Part shown: piece by piece, positions 33,864-42,818 of the stretch
Layout of the letters: every line of letters starts with the position of its first letter
How positions within the stretch are numbered: position 1 is the first letter of the stretch
Assembly (NCBI RefSeq): GCF_021462265.1
Contig: NZ_JAJONF010000035.1
Location: forward strand, 1-64,000
Reading direction: 5' to 3'
Source: Streptomyces shenzhenensis
Lineage (GTDB): Bacteria; Actinomycetota; Actinomycetes; Streptomycetales; Streptomycetaceae
DNA length: 64,000 nt
Notes under the pieces: model-generated
What the model saw: the letters and a program-made list of their open reading frames with translations, nothing else
Told to the model about the DNA's origin: nothing
Database searches by the model: none
Position numbers and translations under genes: made by a program

Positions 33864-36547
33864 GCGCGGTGCTGGCGGCGGTCCGGGCGGGGCACGTCGG
33901 GGAGACGGCCCTCCTGGTGGAGAAGTTGACGGAAACCGAACGCCGGGCGCTGCTGCCCGGGTTGCAGCGCCTGCGCAAGGAGCTGCGGGCCGCGCCGTGG
34001 GAGAGCCGGTCCGAGCGCCGGTATCCGGCGCTCCAGGTGGCCGGGGCGGTCTGTCACTCGGGGGCCGCGGCCGCCGCGACCTGGATCGCCGGAGCCGACA
34101 TGCGCCGACGGCAGGCACCGGCGGACCTGCTGCTGAAGTTGCTGGCGGACCGGGACACCGGCTGGCAGGCCGATGTGGCCCGCCGGCTGGCGGCGCGGCC
34201 CGTCTCCGCGGACGTCCCGTTCCCGTTGATGGCGGGACTCGTGCGCCGTTCGGGCTGCGAGGTCCCGGTGACGGACGCCTATGTGGTCGGCTGGGTCCGG
34301 TACATCGGCCACACCTGGGGGCGCGTCCCCCTCGTCGACCGGCTGCGCGCCGAGCCGGACCTGGCGCCGCTGGTGAACGGCCTGTTCGAGCTCTCCGATC
34401 TGGGCGAGATCCGCTGGCTGTTCGGCGAGGGTCCCGGTTCCTGGCAGAGTGCCCTCGCCGAGCTGACCGACGCTGGCGTGCTGGAGCGCAAGGCCGTGGT
34501 CGACGCCTGTGTGGCCAGGCTGCTGCGCGGGGGCGGCCCGACCGACCACCGCGTCTTCCTGCCGCTGCTCGGCAAGCTCGCCCTCACCCGGGACGAGCGG
34601 CGCGAACGCGTCGCCGACTGGACGGCCCTGGCCCGGGACGCCGCCTCCCCGGTGGCCGCCCACGCCCAGTCGGTGCTCGCCGCCCTCGCGCTCGACGGCG
34701 GCCTCACCCCGCGACAGCTCGCCGAGGCCTCCGAGGGGCTGCTGTTCCGCACCGAGAAGAAGCTGGTGCGCGCCCAACTGGTGCTGCTCGGCAAGGCACT
34801 CGCCCGCCAGGCCGCCGCGGCCGCGGAGCTGCTGCCGACGGCGGCCCAGGCGTTCGGGCACCCGGACACCCAGGTACAGGAGCGGGCGCTGAAGCTGGTC
34901 GAGCGGTATGCCGAGCGGCTCGACGGCGATCCTGCGACCCGCTTGGAAATCGGCGTGGCGGCCGAGCAGTTGGGCCCCGTTCTGCGCGTCCGGGCGGCCG
35001 ACGCGCTCGGTATCGCGCCCGCGCCGGCGCCCGAGGCGTACGAGGAGGTGCTGCCGCCGGCGCCGGCGCCGTTCCGGCTCGCACCGGCGCCGGACTCGGC
35101 GGTGGAACTCGCCAGGCAGATCGGCGCCCTGCTCGCGTCCGACGGGGACGTGGCCGCGTTCGAGCGGGCGCTGGACGGTCTGGCCCGCCACGCGCACCGT
35201 GACCAGGACGCGTTGCGGGAGGCGCTGGAGCCGGTGGCGGCCACCCGCTGGTGGAAGGAGCCCGAATCGAGCCGTCGGCCCCGCGCCGAGGACTACTTCG
35301 GCAACGCCCACTACGGTCTCCTGACCGCCGCGGACGGCCTCGAACTGCTCCTGGCGGCGCTGTACGGGGCCGTGAGCGCCGACGCCCTGCTCGCCGCGCT
35401 CCGCCGTGGTCCGGCCGGTCACGAGTGCGCGCACACCGGGCTCTCCCGGGTGTTCGACCTGCGCCTGCGCGAACTCGCGCACCGGATACGGACGGATCCG
35501 CAGCCGCTGCTCCTGGCCACGCCGTCCTGGAGCACCGGGCTGCTCGAACCGGGCGATCTGGTCGACCGGCTCGACGCCTACCGCCGCCTGGGGGCCCGGG
35601 TCGGTGCCGCCGATTTCGCGCAGGCTCTCTTCCGAGTGCGCCGCGAGGACCGTGCGGCCGCCCTCGCGGCGGCCGACCGGGCGGCCGTGCTCGGCACGCC
35701 GGAGAGCAGGCGGCTTGCGCGCTGGCTGTCCGCAGAAGGGCCCGCCCTGCCCGCATTGCGCCGTCGCACCTCGGGGCCGCGGATCCTCGTCGAGTCGGCT
35801 GAGGTCCTGGAACTCCAGGGGGATCTCCCCGAGGAGTTCCGGCGGCTGGGCCGGCCGGTCACGGCTTTCGGCAAGAGCCGGTACTGCCACCGCTGCGGCG
35901 AGGAGAACCATGCGCACTGGCCGGCCGCGCTCCCGGAGCGGCGTGAGCTGATCGCCCTGCGGCTGGTGCACGCGCTGTCCCGGACCGCCGTGGACGGCCG
36001 GCGGGGCGTGGCCGCCGTCCTCCCCCTGCTCGCCGAGTCCGGCGGGGCCGCGGGCGAGAGCACGCACCTGTGCGTGGCCTACGGGCTGGGCGCCCGGCAC
36101 CCGGAGGACCGGCTGGCCGCGGTGGACGCGCTGCTGGTGCTCGCCGCGCGCGGCCAGCTCGACGCGGAGCGGCTGGGTGCCGACCTCGGGCAACTGGTCC
36201 GGCGCGGTGCGGTGAAGCCGCTGCGGCTGGCCGAGTCGGCCCGGACGGCGGCGGCCACCGGGGCCAACGCGACGATATGGGAGATGCTCCGGCACACCCT
36301 GCCCGTGCTGCTCGCCGACCTGGCGACCGGGGGGACCGCGGGCGGCCCGGGGGTCGCCCGCGGGCTCGGGGAGCTGCTCTCGGTCGCCGCCGACTGCGCC
36401 GAGCGGTCCGGGGCCCGGGGTGAACTGCCTCATCTTTCTGGGGCGGCGGACCGGCGCGGCGCGGCGCGGCTGGTGGTCCAGGCCCGTCGGCTGCGGGACG
36501 CACTGAGCGTGGCGGCAACTGTAGAAAGTGCAACAAAAGGAGCGTAA
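33860..36547 (+). CDS. DUF6493-type large helical-repeat protein
   Basis: An 895-aa protein, nearly all alpha-helical with HEAT-like stretches (for example TWIAGADMRRRQAPADLLLK and GLTPRQLAEASEGLLFRTEK). One likely zinc-binding CHRCGEENHAHW element lies at about residues 675-686. I recognise it as a DUF6493-type protein, a family that in streptomycetes sits next to a SWIM-finger gene, often with MoxR ATPase and VWA genes nearby; those partners are not in this window. Start overlaps the SWIM frame as ATGA. The role is unknown; a stress or conflict function is inference. Confidence 0.75.
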   Translation: MSAVLAAVRAGHVGETALLVEKLTETERRALLPGLQRLRKELRAAPWESRSERRYPALQVAGAVCHSGAAAAATWIAGADMRRRQAPADLLLKLLADRDTGWQADVARRLAARPVSADVPFPLMAGLVRRSGCEVPVTDAYVVGWVRYIGHTWGRVPLVDRLRAEPDLAPLVNGLFELSDLGEIRWLFGEGPGSWQSALAELTDAGVLERKAVVDACVARLLRGGGPTDHRVFLPLLGKLALTRDERRERVADWTALARDAASPVAAHAQSVLAALALDGGLTPRQLAEASEGLLFRTEKKLVRAQLVLLGKALARQAAAAAELLPTAAQAFGHPDTQVQERALKLVERYAERLDGDPATRLEIGVAAEQLGPVLRVRAADALGIAPAPAPEAYEEVLPPAPAPFRLAPAPDSAVELARQIGALLASDGDVAAFERALDGLARHAHRDQDALREALEPVAATRWWKEPESSRRPRAEDYFGNAHYGLLTAADGLELLLAALYGAVSADALLAALRRGPAGHECAHTGLSRVFDLRLRELAHRIRTDPQPLLLATPSWSTGLLEPGDLVDRLDAYRRLGARVGAADFAQALFRVRREDRAAALAAADRAAVLGTPESRRLARWLSAEGPALPALRRRTSGPRILVESAEVLELQGDLPEEFRRLGRPVTAFGKSRYCHRCGEENHAHWPAALPERRELIALRLVHALSRTAVDGRRGVAAVLPLLAESGGAAGESTHLCVAYGLGARHPEDRLAAVDALLVLAARGQLDAERLGADLGQLVRRGAVKPLRLAESARTAAATGANATIWEMLRHTLPVLLADLATGGTAGGPGVARGLGELLSVAADCAERSGARGELPHLSGAADRRGAARLVVQARRLRDALSVAATVESATKGA

Positions 36548-36613
36548 GCATGCTTTACCCATCGGTCACAGAGCGTTTGTGATCACGCAACACCGTTGCT
36601 TCACAGTGGCTGC

Positions 36614-38044
36614 ATGAATCGAGACATGTCTGATGTGACACGCAGGCGGAACGGACGCCCCGTGCACCACTGGCGACGCGACGTCGTCGAACTCGCCGCC
36701 CTGTTCACGGCCGTCGCGGCGGCGGACGCGGTGGCCAACCTGGTCGGTCACGGGCCCGACGGTCCGGCGCTGCTGGTGATCTCGGCACTGGTGCTGGCGG
36801 CGACCGCGGGCTTCCACGTCTGGTGGGCGAGGCGCCCAGGTCACGCCCCGCCGGTGACGGATACCGATACCGGCGCCCGGCAGGCCGGGCCCGGCGCGGA
36901 CACCTCGGAGACCGAAGACCTCGGCAGCACGCTGTGGCGGCTGCGGACGACGGTGCGGGACGAGCCGGGTTCGCTGGCCGCGCTGTGCGCCGCGCTCGCC
37001 GGGCACCGGGTGGACATCCTGAGCCTGCAGACGCATCCGCTGGCCGCCGGCACGGTGGACGAGTTCCTGCTGCGGTCCCCGGGCGCGCTGATCGCCGGCG
37101 AGATCACGCGGGCGGTCGCGCTGGCCGGGGGCACGGACACCTGGATCGAGCGGGCCGACGCCCACGATCTGGTGGACGCGCCCACCCGGGTCCTGGGCCT
37201 GGCCACGCGCACCGCCTTGGACGCGGCGGAACTTCCGCTGGCCCTCCGGCAGTTGTTGGGGAGGTGCACGATCCGCTCGCTCCCCGCCCACCCGGTAGGC
37301 GGGGCCCGGAGCCCCGGGACGGTTCCCGTCGAGGGGGCGCTGGAGGACACCGTGATGCGGCTGCGCGCGCCGGAGGGGGGAGTGATCACCGTGGAGCGGC
37401 CGTATCTCCCGTTCACGCCGACCGAGTTCGCGCGGGCGCGGGCGCTGGTGGAGCTGGACACCCGGCTCGGGCCGCGCGTCCCGCGCGGCCAGGACGTGAT
37501 CGCGTTGCCCGCGGGCAACGCGATCACCGTGCGCCGGGCCGACACCGACGACCTGGCGGCGGCGAAGGCGATGCACGAACGCTGCTCGGCGCGGACGCTC
37601 GGGCTGCGTTATCACGGGCCGGTCAAGGACGCGGACCGTTACCTGAACCACCTGCTCAGCCCCCGGTTCGGCCGGACACTGGCCGTGCAGAGCGCGTCGG
37701 GCCGGATCGTCGGCCTCGGGCACCTGCTGTGGGACGGCGACGAGACCGAGGTGGCGCTGCTCGTCGAGGACGGGTGGCAGCGGCGCGGCATCGGCGGGGA
37801 ACTGCTGTCCCGGCTGGTGGGGATGGCCGTGGAGGCGGGTTGCGAGAGCGTGTACGCGGTGACGCAGGCGTCCAACACCGGGATGGTGGCGGCGATGCGG
37901 GGACTGGGGCTGCCGCTCGATTACCAGATCGAGGAGGGGACGCTGGTCATCACAGCGCGACTTGACGCGGTGCCGGGTGACGCCGTGTCTGCCGCGGGGT
38001 GGCTTTCCCGTGCGGGTGAGTCGGGGAACGCCGAAGCGCCGTAG
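36614..38044 (+). CDS. Membrane-anchored ACT-GNAT acetyltransferase
   Basis: A 476-aa protein. Two membrane spans come first (about residues 22-60: LAALFTAVAAADAVANLVG, LLVISALVLAATAGFHVWW). An ACT domain follows (about 95-170, LRTTVRDEPGSLAALCAALA). A C-terminal GNAT domain lies at about 295-445 (ITVRRADTDDLAAAKAMHER, VEDGWQRRGIGGELLSRLVG). ACT-GNAT enzymes of actinobacteria are amino-acid-sensing protein lysine acetyltransferases; the membrane segments are an addition. Start codon is uncertain: ATG 36614 or 36626. Upstream GTGATCAC and GCAAC-ACC-GTTGC may be operator sequence. Confidence 0.82.
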   Translation: MNRDMSDVTRRRNGRPVHHWRRDVVELAALFTAVAAADAVANLVGHGPDGPALLVISALVLAATAGFHVWWARRPGHAPPVTDTDTGARQAGPGADTSETEDLGSTLWRLRTTVRDEPGSLAALCAALAGHRVDILSLQTHPLAAGTVDEFLLRSPGALIAGEITRAVALAGGTDTWIERADAHDLVDAPTRVLGLATRTALDAAELPLALRQLLGRCTIRSLPAHPVGGARSPGTVPVEGALEDTVMRLRAPEGGVITVERPYLPFTPTEFARARALVELDTRLGPRVPRGQDVIALPAGNAITVRRADTDDLAAAKAMHERCSARTLGLRYHGPVKDADRYLNHLLSPRFGRTLAVQSASGRIVGLGHLLWDGDETEVALLVEDGWQRRGIGGELLSRLVGMAVEAGCESVYAVTQASNTGMVAAMRGLGLPLDYQIEEGTLVITARLDAVPGDAVSAAGWLSRAGESGNAEAP

Positions 38045-38069
38045 AGGCTCGGGCCGCGCGGCGGCTGCG

Positions 38070-38142
38070 GCCGCGCCGTGGCTGTTCGCGCCCACGCGGC
38101 GGCAGCCGCACGTCAGACGCAGCCCCGCGCCCCTGAGGGGCG
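38070..38142 (-). repeat. Dispersed streptomycete intergenic repeat
   Basis: On the minus strand this reads a hairpin GCCCC-TCA-GGGGC, then GCGGGGCTG, GTGCGGCTGCCGCCGCGTGG and GCGCGAACAGCCACG. I recall this pattern as a very common short element between streptomycete genes. It fills the gap between two convergent genes and may terminate transcription. Confidence 0.55.
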
Positions 38143-38147
38143 GCGCC

Positions 38148-39326
38148 CTACCGGCCCCCCAGCGCCCGGTCGAGGTCCGCCCACAGATCCTCCACGTCCT
38201 CCAGGCCCACCGAAAGCCGCAGCAGTCCGTCGCTCACCCCGGCACCCCGGCGGTCGTCGGCGCCGACGACACGGTGGCTGATGGACGCCGGGTGCTGGAT
38301 GAGGGTGTCGACGCTGCCCAGGCTGACGGCGGGGGTGATCAGGCGGACTCGGGAGACGACCTCGTGCGGGTCGTCGGGGACCTCGAAGGCGATCATCGCG
38401 CCGCCCAGGCGCGGGTAGTGGACGCGGGCGACGCGTGGGTCCGCGGTGAGGCGGCGGGCCAGGTCGGCGGCGGTCGCGGAGGCGGCGCGGACCCGTACCG
38501 GGAGCGTGGACAGGCCGCGCAGCAGCAGGTAGCCGGCGAGCGGGTGCAGGACCCCGCCGGTCGCGAACCGTATCCTGCGGAGCTGCCCGGCGAACTCCTC
38601 GTCGCAGGCGACCACCCCGGCCAGCACGTCACCGTGGCCGCCGAGGTACTTGGTGGCGCTGTGCAGCACCAGCCGTGCGCCGAGTTCGGCGGGTCGTTGC
38701 AGCACGGGGGTGGCGAAGGTGTTGTCGGCGAGCAGCGGCACCGTGCCGCAGGAGTGGGCGACGGCCCGCAGGTCCAGTTCGGCCAGCGTCGGGTTGGCCG
38801 GGGACTCGACCAGCACCAGGCCGGTGTCGGGGCGCAGCGCGTCGGTGATGCCGGCCGGGTCGGTCCAGGTGACCTCGGTGCCGAGGAGTCCGGCGGTGAG
38901 GAGATGGTCGCTGCAGCCGTACAGGGGCCGTACGGCGACGACGTGGCGCAGGCCGGTCGTGGCGCGGGCGAGAAGGACGGCGGACAGCGCGGCCATGCCG
39001 CTGGCGAAGGCGACCGCGGACTCGGTGCCCTCCAGCCGGGCCAGGGCGGTCTCGAAGCGGGCGACCGTCGGATTGCCGAGGCGTCCGTAGACCGGCGGTC
39101 CCACCGGGTCCGCGCCGTCGGCGGCGAAGGCGTCGATACGGGCGGCCTCGGCGCGGCTGTCGTAGGACGGGTAGGTGGTGGACAGGTCGATCGGCGGGGC
39201 GTGCAGGCCCTGGCGGGCGAGGTCGTCGCGGCCGGCGTGCACGGCCTCGGTGGCCAGGGCGCGCCGCGCGCGGGAGGCGTGACCGCGGACGGGCGCCGGG
39301 TCGTCGTAGCTGCTCACTGAGTCCAT
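38148..39326 (-). CDS. Cys/Met-metabolism PLP enzyme (gamma-lyase or gamma-synthase type)
   Basis: A 392-aa fold-type I PLP enzyme of the cystathionine gamma-synthase/methionine gamma-lyase family. Seen are YGRLGNPTVARFE, AFASGMAALSAVL, the SPANPTL turn, ADNTFATPVLQRP and the PLP lysine in HSATKYLGGHGD. Which of transsulfuration or methionine breakdown it performs cannot be settled by eye. The divergent Lrp gene, 59 bp away, probably regulates it in response to an amino acid. ATG 39326 is preferred to an upstream GTG. Confidence 0.88.
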   Translation of the reverse strand: MDSVSSYDDPAPVRGHASRARRALATEAVHAGRDDLARQGLHAPPIDLSTTYPSYDSRAEAARIDAFAADGADPVGPPVYGRLGNPTVARFETALARLEGTESAVAFASGMAALSAVLLARATTGLRHVVAVRPLYGCSDHLLTAGLLGTEVTWTDPAGITDALRPDTGLVLVESPANPTLAELDLRAVAHSCGTVPLLADNTFATPVLQRPAELGARLVLHSATKYLGGHGDVLAGVVACDEEFAGQLRRIRFATGGVLHPLAGYLLLRGLSTLPVRVRAASATAADLARRLTADPRVARVHYPRLGGAMIAFEVPDDPHEVVSRVRLITPAVSLGSVDTLIQHPASISHRVVGADDRRGAGVSDGLLRLSVGLEDVEDLWADLDRALGGR

Positions 39327-39385
39327 GACCGCAGGGTGAACACCCGACGGATCGTGTGGGGAAACCACCGTGTTACGTTCGGCGT

Positions 39386-39877
39386 ATGACCGATTCCGTC
39401 GTACTGGATCCGGTCGATCTGCATCTGCTGCGGCTGCTTCAGAACGACGCCCGGACCACCTACCGCGATCTCGCCGCCCAGGTGGGCGTGGCGCCGTCGA
39501 CCTGTCTGGACCGGGTCACCCGGCTGCGCCGCTCGGGGGTGATTCTCGGGCACCGCCTCGAACTCGATCCGGCCAGGCTCGGGCGGGGTCTGCAGGCGCT
39601 GCTGTCGGTGCAGGTCAGACCGCACCGGCGGGAGTTGGTGGGACCGTTCGTGGAGCGGATCCGGGCGCTGCCGGAGTCCCGGACGGTGTTCCATCTGACC
39701 GGTCCCGACGACTACCTCGTGCATGTGGCCGTGGCGGACATGACGGACCTGCAGCGGCTGGTCCTGGACGAGTTCACGGCCCGTCGGGAAGTGGCCCGGG
39801 TGGAGACCCGGCTGATCTTCCAGCAGTGGGAGTGCGGGCCGCTGCTTCCGCCGGTGCCGTCGGTTCAATCCCCGTGA
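39386..39877 (+). CDS. Lrp/AsnC-family regulator
   Basis: The 163-aa product has a winged helix at residues 8-60 (VDLHLLRLLQNDARTTYRDL, VGVAPSTCLDRVTRLRRSGV) and the RAM ligand-binding domain (VHVAVADMTDLQRLVLDEF). Amino-acid-responsive regulators of this kind commonly control the divergent gene, here the sulfur-amino-acid PLP enzyme. The ATG is 5-6 bases after a TACGTT hexamer (39375-39380) without ribosome site, so a leaderless mRNA is likely. Confidence 0.9.
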   Translation: MTDSVVLDPVDLHLLRLLQNDARTTYRDLAAQVGVAPSTCLDRVTRLRRSGVILGHRLELDPARLGRGLQALLSVQVRPHRRELVGPFVERIRALPESRTVFHLTGPDDYLVHVAVADMTDLQRLVLDEFTARREVARVETRLIFQQWECGPLLPPVPSVQSP

Positions 39878-39910
39878 CGCGCGGTGGCCCGTCGTACGAG
39901 GATGGACCGC

Positions 39911-41599
39911 ATGTCACAGACCAACACCCCGCTGCCCCGTCAGGTCGCCGACACCTTCGTCGACGAGCTCATCGCCCTCGACCCGATCACCGGTACCTTC
40001 CTCGGCGACAAGGAGAGTTCGCGCCGGCTGCCGGACACCTCGCCGGCCGGCGCGGAGGCGCTGGCCCGGCTCCAGCGCGACACCCTCGCCAAGCTCGACG
40101 AGGCCGAGCGGCAGCCCGGTGCCGACAGTGACATCGAGCGTCGCTGCGCGCGCCTGCTGCGTGAGCGGCTCAACGCCTCCCTCGCCGTGCACGAGGCGGA
40201 CGAGAGCCTGCGTTCGGTCAGCAACCTGAGCTCGGCCGCGCACGCGGTGCGTCAGGTGTTCACGGTGACGCCCACCGCCACCGAGGAGGACTGGACGGCC
40301 GTCGCCGAACGGCTGCGCGCGGTGCCGGCCGCGCTGGAAGGCTACCGGCAGTCGCTCGAACTGGGCCTGGACCGGAAGCTGCCCGCCGGTCCGCGGGCCA
40401 CCGCGACCTTCGTCCGCCAGCTCGGCGAGTGGGCCGACACGGGCGACGGCAAGGGCTGGTTCGAGCAGTTCGCGGCGTCCGGTCCCGAGTCGCTGCGGGC
40501 CGAGCTGGACGCGGCGGCCCGCTCGGCCACCGAGGCCGTGGTGGCGCTGCGCGACTGGATGCGGGACGTGTACGCGCCCGCGGTCGAGGGCGCGCCGGAC
40601 GTGGTGGGCCGGGAGCGGTACGCGCGCTGGGTCCGCCACTTCAACGGCACCGACCTCGATCTGGACGAGGCGTACGCGTACGGCTGGTCCGAGTACCACC
40701 GGCTGCTCGCCGAGATGAAGGCCGAGGCCGAGAAGATCCTGCCCGGCGCGGCCACCCCGTGGGTGGCGCTGGCACACCTGGACGAGCAGGGCACCCACAT
40801 CGAGGGTGTCGACGAGGTGCGCGGCTGGCTGCAGTCGGTGATGGACGAGGCCATCGAGAAGCTGGACGGCACCCACTTCGACCTGGCCGAGCGGGTGCGC
40901 CGGGTGGAGTCCCGGATCGCTCCGCCCGGCAGCGCGGCGGCGCCCTACTACACGCCGCCGTCGGACGACTTCTCGCGCCCGGGCATCACCTGGCTGCCGA
41001 CGATGGGCCAGACCCGGTTCCCGGTCTACGACCTCGTCTCGACCTGGTACCACGAGGGCGTGCCCGGCCACCACCTCCAGCTGGCGCAGTGGAAGCACAT
41101 CGCCGAGAACCTCTCCCGCTACCAGGCCAGCGTGGGCATGGTCAGCGCGAACGCCGAGGGCTGGGCGCTGTACGCGGAGCGGCTGATGGACGAGCTGGGC
41201 TTCCTCACCGACCCGGAGCGGCGCCTCGGCTATCTGGACGCGCAGATGATGCGGGCCGCGCGGGTCATCATCGACATCGGCATGCACCTGGAGCTGACGA
41301 TCCCCGACGACTCCCCCTTCCACCCCGGGGAGCGCTGGACGCCCGCGCTGGCGCAGGAGTTCTTCGGCTCGCACAGCAGCCGGCCCGCGGACTTCGTGGA
41401 GAGCGAGCTGACCCGCTACCTGTCGATGCCGGGGCAGGCCATCGGCTACAAGCTGGGCGAGCGGGCCTGGCTGCTGGGCCGGGAGAAGGCCCGGGAGCGG
41501 CAGGGCGCCGGCTTCGACCTCAAGTCCTGGCACATGGCGGCCCTGTCCCAGGGTTCGCTGGGCCTGGACGACCTGGTGGACGAGCTGTCGCGGCTCTGA
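39911..41599 (+). CDS. DUF885-family zinc peptidase
   Basis: A 562-aa cytoplasmic protein with the gluzincin motif HEGVPGHH (about residues 388-395), flanked by STWY and LQLAQWKH, and a further Glu in NAEGWALYAERL that would complete the zinc site. DUF885 proteins are putative carboxypeptidases related to the M32/M3 fold; the substrate is not known. ATG 39911 is chosen over 39884. The stop codon lies inside the first unit of a 20-bp tandem repeat. Confidence 0.88.
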   Translation: MSQTNTPLPRQVADTFVDELIALDPITGTFLGDKESSRRLPDTSPAGAEALARLQRDTLAKLDEAERQPGADSDIERRCARLLRERLNASLAVHEADESLRSVSNLSSAAHAVRQVFTVTPTATEEDWTAVAERLRAVPAALEGYRQSLELGLDRKLPAGPRATATFVRQLGEWADTGDGKGWFEQFAASGPESLRAELDAAARSATEAVVALRDWMRDVYAPAVEGAPDVVGRERYARWVRHFNGTDLDLDEAYAYGWSEYHRLLAEMKAEAEKILPGAATPWVALAHLDEQGTHIEGVDEVRGWLQSVMDEAIEKLDGTHFDLAERVRRVESRIAPPGSAAAPYYTPPSDDFSRPGITWLPTMGQTRFPVYDLVSTWYHEGVPGHHLQLAQWKHIAENLSRYQASVGMVSANAEGWALYAERLMDELGFLTDPERRLGYLDAQMMRAARVIIDIGMHLELTIPDDSPFHPGERWTPALAQEFFGSHSSRPADFVESELTRYLSMPGQAIGYKLGERAWLLGREKARERQGAGFDLKSWHMAALSQGSLGLDDLVDELSRL

Positions 41600-41676
41600 C
41601 GCCACGGGTCCGGGCCTGACGCCACGGGTCCGCGCCCGATGTCGCGGGTCCGCGCCCGATGTCGCGGTCCTGCGCC
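41598..41676 (+). repeat. Four tandem 20-bp repeats
   Basis: Units GACGCCACGGGTCCGGGCCT (41598), GACGCCACGGGTCCGCGCCC (41618), GATGTCGCGGGTCCGCGCCC (41638) and a shortened fourth (41658) follow directly from the DUF885 stop codon. The change from GACGCCA to GATGTCG after unit 2 shows stepwise duplication. Confidence 0.85.
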
Positions 41677-41768
41677 GGTCTGCCGTTCGGGGGTGCTCCG
41701 GTGGCGGCGGCCGGTGACAGGGGCCTTGCTGGTGCCGGGGGCCACCGGCGACAGGAAGCGAGCCGCGC

Positions 41769-42449
41769 ATGCAGACCTCCACGCCCCGGCGGCAGCCGCT
41801 GCGGACCCCCCGCGCCGCCGGTGCGGCGGGGATCGTCTTCGCGCTGCTGCTCGCGGCCGCCATCGTGCTGATCCGGCTGAGCATCCCGCAGGGCGCCGAC
41901 GCGGGCACCGTACCGCAGCCGCGTGCGGCCCAGCGCGGTGCCCTCCACACCGCCCTGCTGCTGGTGCCGTTCGCCGGCATCTTCTTCCTGTGGTTCGTCG
42001 GCGCCGTCCGCGCACATGTCGGCGACGCCGAGGACCGGTTCATGGCGACCGTGTTCCTCGGCAGCGGCCTGGTCTTCACGGCCACGATGTTCGGCGCCGC
42101 CGCGGCGGCCGCGGCCGTGCTCGGCACCGCGCATCCGGCGGGTACCTCGCCGTCCCGGCCCACCTGGGACTTCGGCCGGCACCTCGCGTACACGCTGATG
42201 ACCGGGTACGCGATGCGGATGGCGGCCGTCTTCGTCTGTTCCGCCTCGGTGATGGGGCACCGCCTGGGCGTCCTGCCCCGATGGCTCACGCTGCTGGGCT
42301 TCCTCACCACCCTGGCCCTGCTGTTCCTGTCGTCCACCGTGCCCTGGGCCGAACTGGCGTTCCCGGCCTGGTCGCTGCTGCTCGGCGCGTACCTCGTCGG
42401 GGCGAGTTTCCGCCGCTCCGCCGCGGTCCCGGCCGCCCCGGGCCCCTGA
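41769..42449 (+). CDS. Integral membrane protein, six spans
   Basis: The 226-aa product has about six hydrophobic spans: IVFALLLAAAIVLI, LLVPFAGIFFLWFVGAV, FLGSGLVFTATMFGAA, YAMRMAAVFVCSASVMG, LLGFLTTLALLFLSS and AWSLLLGAYLVGA. No catalytic or transport motif is visible. It lies between the peptidase and the ferredoxin operon in the same direction, but the 138-bp gap to the ferredoxin gene suggests a separate unit. Function unknown. Confidence 0.75.
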   Translation: MQTSTPRRQPLRTPRAAGAAGIVFALLLAAAIVLIRLSIPQGADAGTVPQPRAAQRGALHTALLLVPFAGIFFLWFVGAVRAHVGDAEDRFMATVFLGSGLVFTATMFGAAAAAAAVLGTAHPAGTSPSRPTWDFGRHLAYTLMTGYAMRMAAVFVCSASVMGHRLGVLPRWLTLLGFLTTLALLFLSSTVPWAELAFPAWSLLLGAYLVGASFRRSAAVPAAPGP

Positions 42450-42587
42450 CGGCTCACCCGATCGGCGGCCCCGGCGCGCCGCGGCCGGGCCGGGCTCCCA
42501 TGCTGGCGTGCGGGGAGTCCCCCGCCGTCCGAGTGCGGAACGACGGACCGCGGTCGCACCCGACCTGGCCACCGGAAGGGCGGAGCC

Positions 42588-42818
42588 ATGACGCGCCTTG
42601 TCGTCGACCTCAACAGATGCCAGGGGTACGCGCAGTGCGCGTTCCTCGCGCCGGACGTCTTCGCCATGCACGGCGAGGAGGCGCTCGTCTACAACCCGCG
42701 GGCCGAGCGGGAGCAGCGGGAGCGGGTGGCGCGCGCCGTCGCCGCCTGCCCGGTGCAGGCGATCACCGCCGACGGACTGGACGGACACCCGGAAGGCGCC
42801 TCCGATGCCGCCCACTGA
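42588..42818 (+). CDS. [3Fe-4S] ferredoxin
   Basis: A 76-aa electron carrier with C11, C17 and C54 (CQGYAQC and ACPVQAI). The middle position that would be the fourth cysteine of a [4Fe-4S] protein is Tyr14, so a [3Fe-4S] cluster is expected, typical of P450 partners in streptomycetes. It is the first gene of a ferredoxin-reductase-P450 operon and overlaps the reductase by 14 bases. Confidence 0.92.
   Translation: MTRLVVDLNRCQGYAQCAFLAPDVFAMHGEEALVYNPRAEREQRERVARAVAACPVQAITADGLDGHPEGASDAAH

Noticed and set aside
33632..36562. A 976-codon open frame on the minus strand
   Set aside because: It is the exact antisense of the DUF6493 gene. Its composition (Arg, Gly, Pro, Gln rich, no domain pattern) is that of a GC-driven shadow frame.
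36548..36613. A CRP site (GTGATCAC) before the ACT-GNAT gene
   Set aside because: The dyad is too short for the GTG-N6-CAC spacing of streptomycete Crp, so it is mentioned only as possible operator sequence.
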